Source: Halonatronomonas betaini (GTDB lineage: Bacteria > Bacillota > Halanaerobiia > Halanaerobiales > Halarsenatibacteraceae). Taken from it: a stretch of DNA of 64,000 nt. The notes beneath the pieces are model-generated. The model saw nothing but the letters and a program-made list of their open reading frames with translations. It did not search any database and was not told where the DNA came from. Below are positions 16,517 through 25,286 of this stretch, in pieces. The DNA is taken from positions 1 to 64,000 of the forward strand of contig NZ_JADPIE010000008.1 in assembly GCF_015666175.1 (NCBI RefSeq), written 5' to 3'. The position numbers and the translations under genes are program-made. The number at the start of each line of letters is the position of its first letter. The first letter of the stretch is position 1.

Positions 16517-17467
16517 GTGAAGATCATTAAGTTTCCAGATTTAAGAATAGGAGATTTGAATCCTGAGTTCCCAATTATTCAGGGTGGTATGGCAATTGAG
16601 GTATCGATGGCAGAGCTGGCAGCAGCTGTTGCTGAAGAAGGTGGAATTGGTCTGATTGCTGGAACTGCGATTTCTCCTGAGAAATTAAAGGAAGAGATCA
16701 AGAAAGCCAGAGCTATGACAGATGGCATTATTGGAGTTAATATAATGTTTGCTGCTTCAGAGTTTCTGGATCTATTAAAGACTTCGATTGAGAATGGAAT
16801 TGATGTGATTGTTTCAGGAGCTGGTTTTTCCAGGGATATGTTTACCCTGGGTAAAGAGGCTGGTATTCCAGTTGTGCCGATTGTATCATCGCTAAAACTT
16901 GCAAGAATTTCTGAGAAATTAGGAGCCTCTGCAATTGTTGTTGAAGGAGGAGATGCCGGCGGGCATTTAGGAACAGCTGAAAAGAGTGCAACTTTGCTTG
17001 AAAAAATTAAAGGCAAGGTTTCTATTCCTATTATTACAGCCGGTGATATTGTTACCCCTGCTGATGTTAAAGATGCCTTTAAAAGAGGTGCTGATGGAGT
17101 TCAGATGGGGACCAGATTTCTGGCTTCTAAGGAGTCAAGTGTTGATGAGTATTTTAAGCAATTATGTGTTGAATGTAATTTTAAAGATTTGAAAAAGATT
17201 ATTAGTTCAGTTGGTCTGCCTGCAATGGCTATTGATAATGAACTGGTTGAGCAGATCCTAAATGGTGAAGCACCAGCACCTGAAAACTGTATAGACTGTC
17301 TTAAAAAATGCAGTAAAGAATTCTGTGTCAGGGAATTATTAATCAAAGGAAAAGAGGGCAATAAAGATGAAGGCCTCTTCTTTTCAGGTGCCGGAATTGG
17401 TAAAATCAAAGAGATACTTTCTGTAAAAGAGATCTTTGCAAGGATTAAGGCTGAAATGGCTGATTAA
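16517..17467 (+). CDS. FMN-dependent nitronate monooxygenase / FabK-like protein
   Basis: A TIM-barrel flavoprotein of the nitronate monooxygenase / enoyl-ACP reductase II superfamily, 316 residues. Features are PIIQGGM near residue 20, GGIGLIAG near 42, VEGGDAGGHLG near 145 and ADGVQMGTRFLA near 195, all FMN-site elements. A C-terminal cysteine group (CIDCLKKC and FC) near 255-268 is shared with some anaerobe relatives. The substrate is unknown, and family names overstate certainty in a strict anaerobe. The ribosome site AAGGAAGGTGA runs through the GTG at 16517, so translation may start at an in-frame ATT (16526). It lies 13 bases after the racemase and may be the last gene of the ornithine operon. 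It ends one base from a convergent gene. Confidence 0.8.
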   Translation: MKIIKFPDLRIGDLNPEFPIIQGGMAIEVSMAELAAAVAEEGGIGLIAGTAISPEKLKEEIKKARAMTDGIIGVNIMFAASEFLDLLKTSIENGIDVIVSGAGFSRDMFTLGKEAGIPVVPIVSSLKLARISEKLGASAIVVEGGDAGGHLGTAEKSATLLEKIKGKVSIPIITAGDIVTPADVKDAFKRGADGVQMGTRFLASKESSVDEYFKQLCVECNFKDLKKIISSVGLPAMAIDNELVEQILNGEAPAPENCIDCLKKCSKEFCVRELLIKGKEGNKDEGLFFSGAGIGKIKEILSVKEIFARIKAEMAD

Positions 17468-17468
17468 A

Positions 17469-18041
17469 TTAATGCTCTGGATTGAGTTTTAATTGATCAA
17501 AGATTCTGCCTTCAAATTCTGAAGCCAGGATATCCATATAGATTTCATCATATTTTTGACCTGCTATTTCTCTTGCCTCACGGCGATTTCCGATTACTTT
17601 AAAACCTAATTTTTCATAGCAGCTAATAGCTCTTTTGTTAAAGCTATAGACGCTAAGCGAAATATTATGGAGATTTAGGATATTGAAACCATAATCTAAG
17701 AGCAGGTTGATGGCTTCTGAACCATAGCCTTTATTCCAAAAATTCCTGTTTCCAATAAAGATACCAATCTCGCCGGTCTTGTGAATTTTATCTAAATCAA
17801 ATATGCCACAATTTCCAAGGAGTTCGTCTGATTTTTCTGAAACTATTGCAAAATGATGGCCTTCCTCTATAAGTTTTTCTAACATCTCTTTCTCTTTTTC
17901 CTGATTGAAGACTGCTGCTGCATTTCCAAGGTTTATAGCGATCTCAAGATCATTTATCCATTCAGTATACTTGTCAATATCCTCTAAGTTAATAGGTGAA
18001 AGATAGAGCCTTTCTCCAACCAGCTTGCGATAATACTTCAT
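17469..18041 (-). CDS. GNAT-family N-acetyltransferase (RimJ/RimL-like)
   Basis: An acetyl-CoA-dependent acetyltransferase of 190 residues. The start reads RKLVGERLYLSPINLEDI, like the RimJ/RimL group. The acetyl-CoA-binding region IFIGNRNFWNKGYGSEAI lies at about residues 90-110, and the family asparagine-rich segment LHNISLSVYSFNKRAI near 125. The substrate is unknown. It lies 20 bases behind the M28-like peptidase gene on the same strand, so the two are probably co-transcribed. Its stop is one base from the stop of the convergent nitronate monooxygenase-like gene. AAAGGGGGAAAT is the ribosome site. Confidence 0.85.
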   Translation of the reverse strand: MKYYRKLVGERLYLSPINLEDIDKYTEWINDLEIAINLGNAAAVFNQEKEKEMLEKLIEEGHHFAIVSEKSDELLGNCGIFDLDKIHKTGEIGIFIGNRNFWNKGYGSEAINLLLDYGFNILNLHNISLSVYSFNKRAISCYEKLGFKVIGNRREAREIAGQKYDEIYMDILASEFEGRIFDQLKLNPEH

Positions 18042-18061
18042 TTTGATTTCCCCCTTTAAAT

Positions 18062-19801
18062 TTAATTTATATCTTTGATTAAGTTACTGTTGATAGCTTT
18101 CTTTAGGAATTTAATAGCTTCTGGCTTAATATCCTCTGATAGGTTAAACTCTTCTGTTGCTAGCAGGATAGCCTGTTCCTGACTAAAACCTAGTTCCAGG
18201 AAGTTGATTAGCTCGTCCTGGAAGACACCCCAGTTATCGAATTTATCTCTGAGGTTAATTAATTTGATTTGATCATCAATATCAAGATGGCTATTGGCAA
18301 TCGGTCCTGAGATTTTTCTGAAATCATTTCTATACTCAGGAAGCTGGAAATTTTCAGCCTGGCTTTTGAACCAGTCTTCTGCTGAGCCAATCTCACCATA
18401 TGCCTTTAATTGGGTTAATTTTTGGGAGGTGAGATAATTTAAATAGTTTCTGGTAAGTTCATTTTCGGCCTTGCCTAAATCTCGATAATAATTATTTAAG
18501 ATTCTGCCAGCAGTTGCTGAGATAGTTTTCTGCTCAGGTTCTATCAGGTCATGGATTAGGTTAATAACGGCTCTGCCTGCCCAGCCCAGGGTTTTAGTTG
18601 AGCATTTATCAGCTGTATCCTGATCGGTATGGTAATATCGGTCTGGTTGCTGGGTTAAAGAGATAGCAGGGATTCCTACCTGGGGATTGGCCAGAATGAA
18701 ATGATCTGTGCCTCCTGCATATGAGTTTTGCTGCCAGCGGAACTCTGAGCTGGCTAATCTCTCTGCCATTAATTCACTGATAAATGATGGAACTGACCAG
18801 GGTGTGCTAAAGATATTCATTGTGGAGCCAGTATTTGACTGATCGGCTCCAACCATATCAAGGTTTATTGCCAGTTCAAAATCCTTATCGAACCAGCCCT
18901 GATCCAGCAGAGCTGCTGTGCCAAACATTTCTGGAATCCAGAGGCTGTAAATTTCTCTATCTGGATTAATTCTTTGGAAAACTCTGGTTAGTTCTGCTAA
19001 AAGGGCGGCACCGCTAGCATTATCATTGGCACCTGGCTTAGGATGGCAGAGATGGGCAGTTAATAGGATTGGTTTTTTATTAGGATTTTTCTGACCTGCC
19101 CTGGCTGTTAGGACCTCGAGATTATCTGTTTGCTGGTCAGCTTTAAGATATGCTTCGACCTTTGTTGTTCCATCTTTGATTTTATTCTTTAGTCTATTAT
19201 ATTCTCTCCAGCTGACTGTGAAACCGACTGCTGATTTTTCCTGGTTTGACGGAAAGGATGTATAATTTACGGCATCAGGCATTTCCTCTGGAGTTCTGGA
19301 TATTTTTTGATTATGCATTCTCATATAGGAAGAGATAATACAGGGGGCATCTCTTTTTATGACGGCCTGTTTGAATACTTTTGTGATCTGACCGGAGGCC
19401 AGGACTGCCTGGCCTGGTTTGTAATTGTTGTAGTCTTCAGGTGATTCGCCCTTGCCTGCATCATAGACTTCAAATTCTGCTATGCCATCAGTTGAACCTG
19501 ATAAGAAGATGGCTCCTACTGGAGAATGGTCTAATCTGTCTGTTATATATTCGCCATTATTGCTGTATCTTAAGTACCCATCTTTAACTGAGAAAGATTC
19601 TGGGGCCTGCCAGCCACCATAGATTTCTTCTGTTTTAAATTTGAGATGCTCTGTCTCAGCTAAATCTTTTTCTATTAAGTTGATAGCTTTGTTGAAATCT
19701 TTGCTGCCCTTTGCCCGGTGGAAAAGGGAGATCTCTCTTAATATTTCCATAGCTCGACCAGGAATAAATTCATTTAATAAGGTTTCTCTCTTTTTTTGCA
19801 A
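18062..19801 (-). CDS. M28-like zinc aminopeptidase with DUF4910-type architecture
   Basis: A probable metallo-aminopeptidase of 579 residues. A substrate-associated PA-like insertion lies around residues 85-200. The zinc-binding peptidase core begins at PILLTAHLCHPKPGANDNASG (given here only as a marker; key His and Asp at about 250-260), continues with NLDMVGAD near 320, and has a further metal histidine near 390 (YYHTDQD). There is no signal peptide, so it is likely cytoplasmic, in keeping with peptide catabolism. The start is TTG at 19801 with AAAGGAGC upstream. The C-terminal 120 residues resemble a winged-helix-like tail seen in this family, but I am not sure of its role. Confidence 0.8.
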   Translation of the reverse strand: MQKKRETLLNEFIPGRAMEILREISLFHRAKGSKDFNKAINLIEKDLAETEHLKFKTEEIYGGWQAPESFSVKDGYLRYSNNGEYITDRLDHSPVGAIFLSGSTDGIAEFEVYDAGKGESPEDYNNYKPGQAVLASGQITKVFKQAVIKRDAPCIISSYMRMHNQKISRTPEEMPDAVNYTSFPSNQEKSAVGFTVSWREYNRLKNKIKDGTTKVEAYLKADQQTDNLEVLTARAGQKNPNKKPILLTAHLCHPKPGANDNASGAALLAELTRVFQRINPDREIYSLWIPEMFGTAALLDQGWFDKDFELAINLDMVGADQSNTGSTMNIFSTPWSVPSFISELMAERLASSEFRWQQNSYAGGTDHFILANPQVGIPAISLTQQPDRYYHTDQDTADKCSTKTLGWAGRAVINLIHDLIEPEQKTISATAGRILNNYYRDLGKAENELTRNYLNYLTSQKLTQLKAYGEIGSAEDWFKSQAENFQLPEYRNDFRKISGPIANSHLDIDDQIKLINLRDKFDNWGVFQDELINFLELGFSQEQAILLATEEFNLSEDIKPEAIKFLKKAINSNLIKDIN

Positions 19802-19829
19802 AATAATTAGCTCCTTTCAATAAAAACCC

Positions 19830-19858
19830 TTGACATTGAGTTGATTATGTAGTAAAAT
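19830..19858 (+). promoter_or_regulatory. Sigma-A-type promoter for tRNA-Ser
   Basis: TTGACA and TAAAAT are exactly 17 bases apart, ending 19 bases before the tRNA. Confidence 0.75.
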
Positions 19859-19877
19859 TTTAATGGTCAATCAAAGA

Positions 19878-19964
19878 GGAGAGATGTCCGAATGGCTAAG
19901 GGGCCGGACTTGAAATCCGGTGAAGCCGAAAGGTGTCGGGGTTCGAATCCCCGTCTCTCCGCCA
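19878..19964 (+). tRNA. tRNA-Ser (TGA)
   Basis: A class II tRNA of 87 bases with a long variable arm and encoded CCA. The acceptor pairs GGAGAGA with TCTCTCC. The anticodon loop CTTGAAA gives TGA at 19911-19913. Confidence 0.95.
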
Positions 19965-20131
19965 TTGATATTGCAACGATTAGGCGACTTTTAATAAAGT
20001 GGTCTTTTTTTATTTTGGGTAAGATATGTGCCGCTTTTGTTCCATTATTTATTTTATTACTTTAATATATATTGATAATCAATTATATCATTATTATGCT
20101 ATTATATAAAGAATTTATTTTTTAATTGACT

Positions 20132-20158
20132 ATTCTGCTGAAAGGCAGAATTTTTGTT
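20132..20158 (+). terminator. Terminator-like hairpin in the gap after tRNA-Ser
   Basis: The 7-bp stem ATTCTGC / GCAGAAT is followed by TTTTTGTTTT. The remainder of the gap 19965-20324 is AT-rich, and I see no gene or repeat in it. Confidence 0.65.
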
Positions 20159-20324
20159 TTAAAAGAGATTTTGATATTTAATTTTATATTTATTTTAACT
20201 GACTGATAGTTTTAGCTGGTATTTATAAAATAACTAATGATTTTTTGCAGGTATTTTTTAGTTAACCAAGAATAATAAATTCAAGTAATATTTAAATAAA
20301 TTATTCTTTGGGGGGTTAATTGTA

Positions 20325-21917
20325 TTGTTTGATAGAAAATTTTTATTACCAATATTGATGATCTTATTATTAATTGCTGGTCCAGTTTTTGCTTATCAAA
20401 TCAGTGATTTAGTTAATTTATCTTTGTTACATATTGTAATTGTTCTTAATGTAATTACTGGTTTGCTTTTTATAGGTATTTATCAGGCAAAGGGGAGAAA
20501 AGATCTATCAAAGTTTAATCAAATAATGGATTTAATTAATCAGGGGGATTATCGCCAGAAGATTGAACTTGATAAGTCTAATAATTTTTATCCTGTAGCA
20601 ACTAAAATTAATCAATTATTAAACAATATTAGGGAATTATGTTCAAAGACTATTGAGACTACAGCCCATACAGAGAGTAGAGCTAAGGATCTTGAAGAAG
20701 AAGTTCAAACAGTAAGTGAAATGTCTGCTGAAATTACTGAAGCTATTGATAATGTTGCACAGGCCAGTGAAGATCAGGCAAATAAGATTGAAGATATTAG
20801 TAGTACATTTAATAAGATTAATAATTATATTATTAATACCAATGAAAAGACTGAAGAAATAGTTACAACTTCAAAAGAAAGTTCCGAGATTGCAGAAAAA
20901 GGTAGTGAAATGTTAACTGAACTTTCTGAGCGTTCTATCAAAAATAATCAGGCAATTAAGTCGACATTAAATGATTTAGAAAATCTAAATGAAATTTTTG
21001 AAGAGGCAAAAAATATCGTTGAAATTATTACTAATATAGCCAGTGAAACAAATCTTTTGGCTTTGAATGCTTCGATAGAAGCGGCCAGGGCCGGGGAGAG
21101 GGGTAAGAGTTTTGAAGTTGTTGCAAGTCAGGTTAGAGAGCTGGCGCAAGAAGTTGATCAATCTGCAGGAAATATAAGTGAACTTTTAATAAGTGTTGAT
21201 AGTAAGTTAGACTTAGTTCATGATCAGATGGAAAATAATGCTGAAATAATGGAAAAGCAAAATGATCAGACAGAGCAAATTAATTCAATGCTTGTTAATA
21301 TGAAATCGATAGTAAAGGATAATTATCAGGAGTTAGAGGATTTAAATAGTCAGACTGAAATGCTTTCAAAGTCAATGAAAGAAGCTGAAGAGTCACTGGA
21401 ATTTATAACAGCAAGCTCTGAGGAAAATACTGCTACCAGTCAGGAAGTTTCTTCTTCAGTTGAGAAGTTAAATAATTTATATGAGAAGATTAATCAGATG
21501 ACGGTTCAGTTATATGATGAAGCTTCTGAAGCTGAGATGAGACTTGCTTCAAAAATTTTAGATAGGACTATGCTTAATTTATGTTATCAATTAAGAGAAA
21601 TAAGTGAAGTCAATGATTTAAATAATAAAAAGTTAGAGGAATTCATAAGAGATAATAATATTGATATCGCCTCGATTATTGATAAAGGTGGAGAGTTTGA
21701 ATTGAGTACCAGTCCGGATATTATCGGGGTGAATATTTTTGAAATTAATGAGTGGATTAAGAATCTGGACTTAGATGATTCTGATGATAGTTTAATTACT
21801 CCAATTCATAGAAGAATAGAAGATGATAAGCTGTTTAAGTTTGCAACTATTCCTGCGAATGATGGAAGTAGTATGATCCAGGTTGGAATGGCATTAGATT
21901 CTCTTAATAATATATAA
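20325..21917 (+). CDS. Methyl-accepting chemotaxis protein with a C-terminal sensor-like domain
   Basis: A membrane-anchored chemoreceptor of 530 residues. Two hydrophobic segments (about 5-25 and 33-52) are separated by only a few residues, so there is almost no external ligand domain. A long coiled coil follows, with the conserved signalling tip [20 protein letters not shown] near residue 245-265. Beyond the returning helix, residues about 400-530 form an extra globular region ([18 protein letters not shown], then MIQVGMALD) resembling a Cache/PAS-like sensor. This placement is unusual and suggests intracellular sensing. The start is TTG at 20325 behind GGGGGTT. An 11-bp repeat array and a shared terminator follow. 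Confidence 0.9.
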   Translation: MFDRKFLLPILMILLLIAGPVFAYQISDLVNLSLLHIVIVLNVITGLLFIGIYQAKGRKDLSKFNQIMDLINQGDYRQKIELDKSNNFYPVATKINQLLNNIRELCSKTIETTAHTESRAKDLEEEVQTVSEMSAEITEAIDNVAQASEDQANKIEDISSTFNKINNYIINTNEKTEEIVTTSKESSEIAEKGSEMLTELSERSIKNNQAIKSTLNDLENLNEIFEEAKNIVEIITNIASETNLLALNASIEAARAGERGKSFEVVASQVRELAQEVDQSAGNISELLISVDSKLDLVHDQMENNAEIMEKQNDQTEQINSMLVNMKSIVKDNYQELEDLNSQTEMLSKSMKEAEESLEFITASSEENTATSQEVSSSVEKLNNLYEKINQMTVQLYDEASEAEMRLASKILDRTMLNLCYQLREISEVNDLNNKKLEEFIRDNNIDIASIIDKGGEFELSTSPDIIGVNIFEINEWIKNLDLDDSDDSLITPIHRRIEDDKLFKFATIPANDGSSMIQVGMALDSLNNI

Positions 21918-21980
21918 ACTTTAATAGTTATTTAACATAAATTAATTTAAAGATCGAATATGTATTGTTATAGGATCGGG

Positions 21981-22024
21981 ACTGGGTTAGTACTGGGTTG
22001 GTACTGGGTTGGTACTGGGTTGGT
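21981..22024 (+). repeat. Third 11-bp tandem array (ACTGGGTTGGT), four units
   Basis: Units start at 21981, 21992, 22003 and 22014. The last three are identical and the first differs by one base. Degenerate continuation is possible on both flanks (for example ATCGAATCAGA at 22025). It lies between the chemoreceptor stop and the convergent terminator, so it would be in the 3' untranslated region. The period equals that of the arrays at 6733 and 6905. Confidence 0.9.
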
Positions 22025-22100
22025 ATCGAATCAGAGGTTAATACAAAGTGTTTATAATTAATTATTATTTGGGTTGAAAGTTTTTATTTATTGTAATAAA

Positions 22101-22146
22101 AAAATTCCACTGGCTCTTGCAATTAAGCTGAGTTCAGTGGAATTTT
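22101..22146. terminator. Bidirectional terminator between convergent genes
   Basis: The 12-bp inverted repeat AAAATTCCACTG / CAGTGGAATTTT has A- and T-runs on both sides. It can serve the chemoreceptor gene (+) and the helicase gene (-). Confidence 0.85.
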
Positions 22147-22165
22147 AATATTAGTTTGGTTATTT

Positions 22166-23746
22166 TTATTTAGCTTGAGCAGGTTCCATATTGATTTTTT
22201 TACCTTTAATAAAGTTATTATTCATAGTTGTTAATACCTGCTGACCATCTTCTCTTGGAACTTCAACAAAGCTAAAGTTTTCATAGATATCGATGGCTCC
22301 AATGTTTCCGCCGGCTATTCCGGATTCTCCAGCAATTGTTCCAACAACATGGCCTGGAGTTAATTTATCTCTGCTACCTGCATTTATAAAGAGGCGAACC
22401 ATTCCAGGCTCTGCTCCTGTATCACCGAAGTTTTCGATGTTTTCAGCTTCTTCTTCCTGCTGGGTTAAAGATTTCTTTAATAGGGCTGCGGCGATTTCCT
22501 TAACTGAATAATCATTATTAAGGGAGTTTTCGATCATATTTAAATACTTACTTAGATCTTCAGTTTCAATATATTCTGCGATATCATCAATTAAATGTTT
22601 GAATTTGATTTTCTCAATATCATTTAATGTAGGTATATTACCCTGGTCAATCCGGCTTTTTGTATGGCGGCGGATTTTCTTTAATTGGTTATTGTCTCTT
22701 CGAGCTACAAAGGAGAAGGCTTTGCCACTGTTACCTGCTCTACCTGTTCTGCCAATCCGATGGACATAATAATCAGTATCCTGTGGTAGTTCAAAGTTAA
22801 AGACTGCCTCTACATTATCAACATCGATTCCTCTGGCTGCAACATCAGTAGCTACTAAAACTTTTATTCTCTTATCTCTAAATGCTGACATTACTCTATC
22901 TCTCTGATTTTGATTTAAACCTCCATGGAGACCATCAACTAAATAGCCGTCAGCCATTAGTTCAGAGGTGAGTTCGTCAACCATTTTTCTGGTATTGCAG
23001 AATACCAGTGCTAGATTAGGATTGTGGTATTCCAGCAATCTAGTTAGGGCCATAAATTTATTTTTTCTCTTTATTTTTAAATAATATTGATCAATACTTG
23101 GGACTGTCATTTTTTCTTTGGCTACTTTTATGAATTGGGAATTTTTCTGATATCTTTTGCTTAATTTATGGATAGATTTTGGGATAGTTGCTGAAAAGAA
23201 TAGAGTCTGTCTATCTTCAGGTATATCTCTTAAAATAGTCTCGATATCATCAATAAAGCCCATATCCAGCATAACATCGACTTCATCTAAAACAAGAAAA
23301 TCTATGTTGTTAAGCTTTAAGGTACCTCTTCGCATATGATCCATTACCCGGCCAGGAGTTCCAATAATTATCTGGGCTCCTCTATTTAAGGCCTGGATCT
23401 GCTTGCCAATACTCTGGCCACCATAAACTGGTAAAGTCTGAATACCATGCTTATACCGGGCTAGATTCTTTAGTTCTCTGCTAACCTGGATGGCCAATTC
23501 TCTAGTTGGACATAAAATAATTGCCTGGGGTTTTTTTAAGTTTTCATCAATTTTTTCTAATAAGGGGATTCCAAATGCTGCAGTTTTGCCTGTTCCTGTT
23601 TGAGCTCTCCCGATTATATCTTTGCCCTGCATAATTTCCGGGATTGCATTTTTCTGGATTGGAGTTGCTACTTCAAACCCCATATCATCAACTGCTTTCA
23701 ATATTTCATATGAAAGCCCTAACTCTGTAAATTTAATTTTATTCAA
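22166..23746 (-). CDS. DEAD-box-family ATP-dependent RNA helicase with C-terminal RNA-binding domain
   Basis: A CshA/DeaD-type RNA helicase that remodels RNA, typically in cold adaptation, ribosome assembly and mRNA decay. All motifs are present: AQTGTGKT (motif I), PTRELAIQ, GTPGR, SAT and HRIGRTGRAG. Motif II reads DEVD instead of DEAD. The final 75 residues (GMVRLFINAG to FVEVP) are a DbpA-type RNA-binding domain. TTG at 23746 is chosen as the start because AGGAAGTGA lies 7 bases upstream; the frame extends to an ATG at 23803 inside an upstream terminator. It follows the cold-shock gene on the same strand. Confidence 0.92.
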   Translation of the reverse strand: MNKIKFTELGLSYEILKAVDDMGFEVATPIQKNAIPEIMQGKDIIGRAQTGTGKTAAFGIPLLEKIDENLKKPQAIILCPTRELAIQVSRELKNLARYKHGIQTLPVYGGQSIGKQIQALNRGAQIIIGTPGRVMDHMRRGTLKLNNIDFLVLDEVDVMLDMGFIDDIETILRDIPEDRQTLFFSATIPKSIHKLSKRYQKNSQFIKVAKEKMTVPSIDQYYLKIKRKNKFMALTRLLEYHNPNLALVFCNTRKMVDELTSELMADGYLVDGLHGGLNQNQRDRVMSAFRDKRIKVLVATDVAARGIDVDNVEAVFNFELPQDTDYYVHRIGRTGRAGNSGKAFSFVARRDNNQLKKIRRHTKSRIDQGNIPTLNDIEKIKFKHLIDDIAEYIETEDLSKYLNMIENSLNNDYSVKEIAAALLKKSLTQQEEEAENIENFGDTGAEPGMVRLFINAGSRDKLTPGHVVGTIAGESGIAGGNIGAIDIYENFSFVEVPREDGQQVLTTMNNNFIKGKKINMEPAQAK

Positions 23747-23786
23747 TATATATTCACTTCCTAAATTTTTATTTTTATAATACATT

Positions 23787-23821
23787 AAAAAATCCCTGAC
23801 CACATTACATATAGTCAGGGA
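23787..23821 (-). terminator. Terminator between cold-shock gene and helicase
   Basis: On the minus strand the stem TCCCTGAC / GTCAGGGA is followed by TTTTTT, 40 bases before the helicase start. It ends the csp transcript and probably lets some polymerases through to the helicase. Confidence 0.8.
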
Positions 23822-23858
23822 ATTAGTTGCTATATCATATATTTTACATTTATTTTTA

Positions 23859-24062
23859 TTATATTACAACAACGTTTTCGGCCTGTGGACCGCGGTCTGC
23901 TTCAACGACTTCAAATTCAACTTCTTGACCTTCTTCTAAAGATTTGAAACCTTCATCTTGAATAGCTGAATAATGAACGAATACATCATCGTCGCCTTCT
24001 CTTTCAATAAAGCCAAAACCTTTTTGATCATTAAACCATTTTACTGTACCTGTGTAAATCAT
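23859..24062 (-). CDS. Cold-shock protein, CspA family
   Basis: A 67-residue single-stranded nucleic-acid-binding OB-fold protein that acts as an RNA chaperone. RNP1 (KGFGFIE) and RNP2 (VFVHYSAI) are both intact, and [13 protein letters not shown] is the family opening. TAGGAGGAAT precedes the ATG. The transcript has a long leader containing a hairpin, and a DEAD-type RNA helicase gene lies downstream, so the two form a cold/RNA-remodelling pair. Confidence 0.96.
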   Translation of the reverse strand: MIYTGTVKWFNDQKGFGFIEREGDDDVFVHYSAIQDEGFKSLEEGQEVEFEVVEADRGPQAENVVVI

Positions 24063-24088
24063 TAAAATTTATTCCTCCTAATTTTTCT

Positions 24089-24118
24089 AAAAAAGCAAGA
24101 AGATTAGTTTTTTCTTGC
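24089..24118 (-). promoter_or_regulatory. Leader hairpin of the cold-shock mRNA
   Basis: On the minus strand GCAAGAA / TTCTTGC forms a 7-bp stem with a U-run behind it, just before the ribosome site. It is terminator-like and could be a temperature- or protein-dependent attenuator. The function is inference. Confidence 0.5.
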
Positions 24119-24129
24119 CACTGCTAATA

Positions 24130-24158
24130 ACTCTAACATAGTTGAAATAAAAATGCAA
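24130..24158 (-). promoter_or_regulatory. Candidate promoter of the cold-shock gene
   Basis: Read on the minus strand, TTGCAT and TAGAGT are separated by 17 bases, about 70 bases upstream of the ATG. The rest of the divergent gap up to 24340 is AT-rich without other recognised sites. Confidence 0.5.
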
Positions 24159-24359
24159 GCTATTTTTTAAAATAAATTCAATCCATATTATAGTTTTTTC
24201 TTAATGCTAATAAAAATCTTGATATATTTTATCACATTTGGCCATTAGTTTTTCTAGGATATCTAATTTTTTTAACATAAAACTCTCACATTCAATTATT
24301 ATAATTTGTTATAGAATATAAAAATCATGTTAGGTTATTAATTGAGGGGGTGTTCGTTT

Positions 24360-24560
24360 ATGTCTAAATTTCAAAAGGCTGTAGCACTTAGCCTTGTTTT
24401 AGCTCTGGTTGTATTTGCAGCGGCAGCTTGTGGAGTACCGGATGAAGAGGAATTTGAAGAGATGGATGATGATTTTGGTATTCAAATTGAAGAGGTTGAG
24501 GAAGAATTAGTCTCTTATGAGTTAAATGAAGATATTATTGAAAATGCAAGTATAGTTTAA
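24360..24560 (+). CDS. Small acidic lipoprotein-like protein, paralogue A
   Basis: I do not recognise a named family. The 66-residue product has a basic start (SKFQK), a hydrophobic segment and a lipobox ending AAAC at about Cys24, then a very acidic tail (GVPDEEEFEEMDDDFG). It is probably a small lipid-anchored exported protein. ATG 24360 is chosen because GAGGGGG lies 9 bases upstream. Its first 44 residues are nearly identical to the product of 25287-25490, including at DNA level, while the C-termini differ. The Skp-like gene lies between the two copies. Confidence 0.75.
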   Translation: MSKFQKAVALSLVLALVVFAAAACGVPDEEEFEEMDDDFGIQIEEVEEELVSYELNEDIIENASIV

Positions 24561-24618
24561 AATAATTTTTAATAGATTGATAGATTGAATGAATTTATTT
24601 TGGAGGTGCTTGAATTAA

Positions 24619-25047
24619 ATGTTAAATAAAAATAAAGTATTACCTTTAGTATTAGGATTAGCATTAGTATTTTTATTATCATCTCCAATGGCTGCAATGA
24701 ATGCTGCAGTTATTGAGATGGAAACTGTAACGCAGGAACATCCTGCTGCTGCTGATTTAGAGGCAGAATTGCAGGCAGAAATAATGGCTGTACAGGAAGA
24801 ATTTCAGGAGCAGGCACAGGATTTAGATCCTGAACAGGATGCTGAACAGATGCAACAGCTTCAACAACAGATGCAGCAGGAAGCTCAAATGATTCAACAA
24901 CAATTAAGCGATGACTTAATGGAAGTTATTGAACCAGATCTTGATAGTTTTAGAGAAGATCATGGTTATGATTTGATTCTTATAGATGCAGCAGTTGTTA
25001 GTGGTGCAGAAGATGTTACTGAAGATTTTATAGAATATGTTCAATAA
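24619..25047 (+). CDS. Skp/OmpH-like periplasmic chaperone candidate
   Basis: A 142-residue exported protein. A signal peptide occupies about residues 1-30 (LNKNKVLPLVLGLALVFLL core). A glutamine- and glutamate-rich helical coiled-coil region spans about 40-100, and the end resembles the Skp/OmpH pattern (SFREDHGYDLILIDAAVV, close to the Skp ending on beta strands). Skp-type proteins carry unfolded outer-membrane proteins, so this would support a two-membrane cell. Similarity is moderate and low-complexity composition weakens it. TGGAGGTG precedes the ATG. The gene is flanked by the two near-identical small lipoprotein genes. Confidence 0.7.
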   Translation: MLNKNKVLPLVLGLALVFLLSSPMAAMNAAVIEMETVTQEHPAAADLEAELQAEIMAVQEEFQEQAQDLDPEQDAEQMQQLQQQMQQEAQMIQQQLSDDLMEVIEPDLDSFREDHGYDLILIDAAVVSGAEDVTEDFIEYVQ

Positions 25048-25101
25048 AAAGTAAGTTATTTTAACCGATAAATAGGAAATTGTTTTCCTCCTCCATGTTT
25101 T

Positions 25102-25128
25102 CCCTGCCTTTCCCCGGGCAGGGTTTTT
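25102..25128 (+). terminator. Intrinsic terminator after the Skp-like gene
   Basis: CCCTGCC / GGCAGGG stem with a short loop, followed by TTTTT. The rest of the gap to 25286 is AT-rich with no clear site. Confidence 0.8.
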
Positions 25129-25286
25129 ATTTTATCTTTAAAGCTTAATATTCACAAATATATTCGGTTTATTTTGATATATTCTGAATATTTCTTTATA
25201 AAATTATCACAACTATCTTTTATACTATACTTAACAGTAAAAAATTAAGTATTCTAATTATCACCATAATAAACGGGGAGGTGTAA

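Noticed and set aside
16579-17016. Long antisense frames over the nitronate monooxygenase-like and other genes
   Set aside because: Composition and position mirror the real genes on the opposite strand; no ribosome sites or domains.
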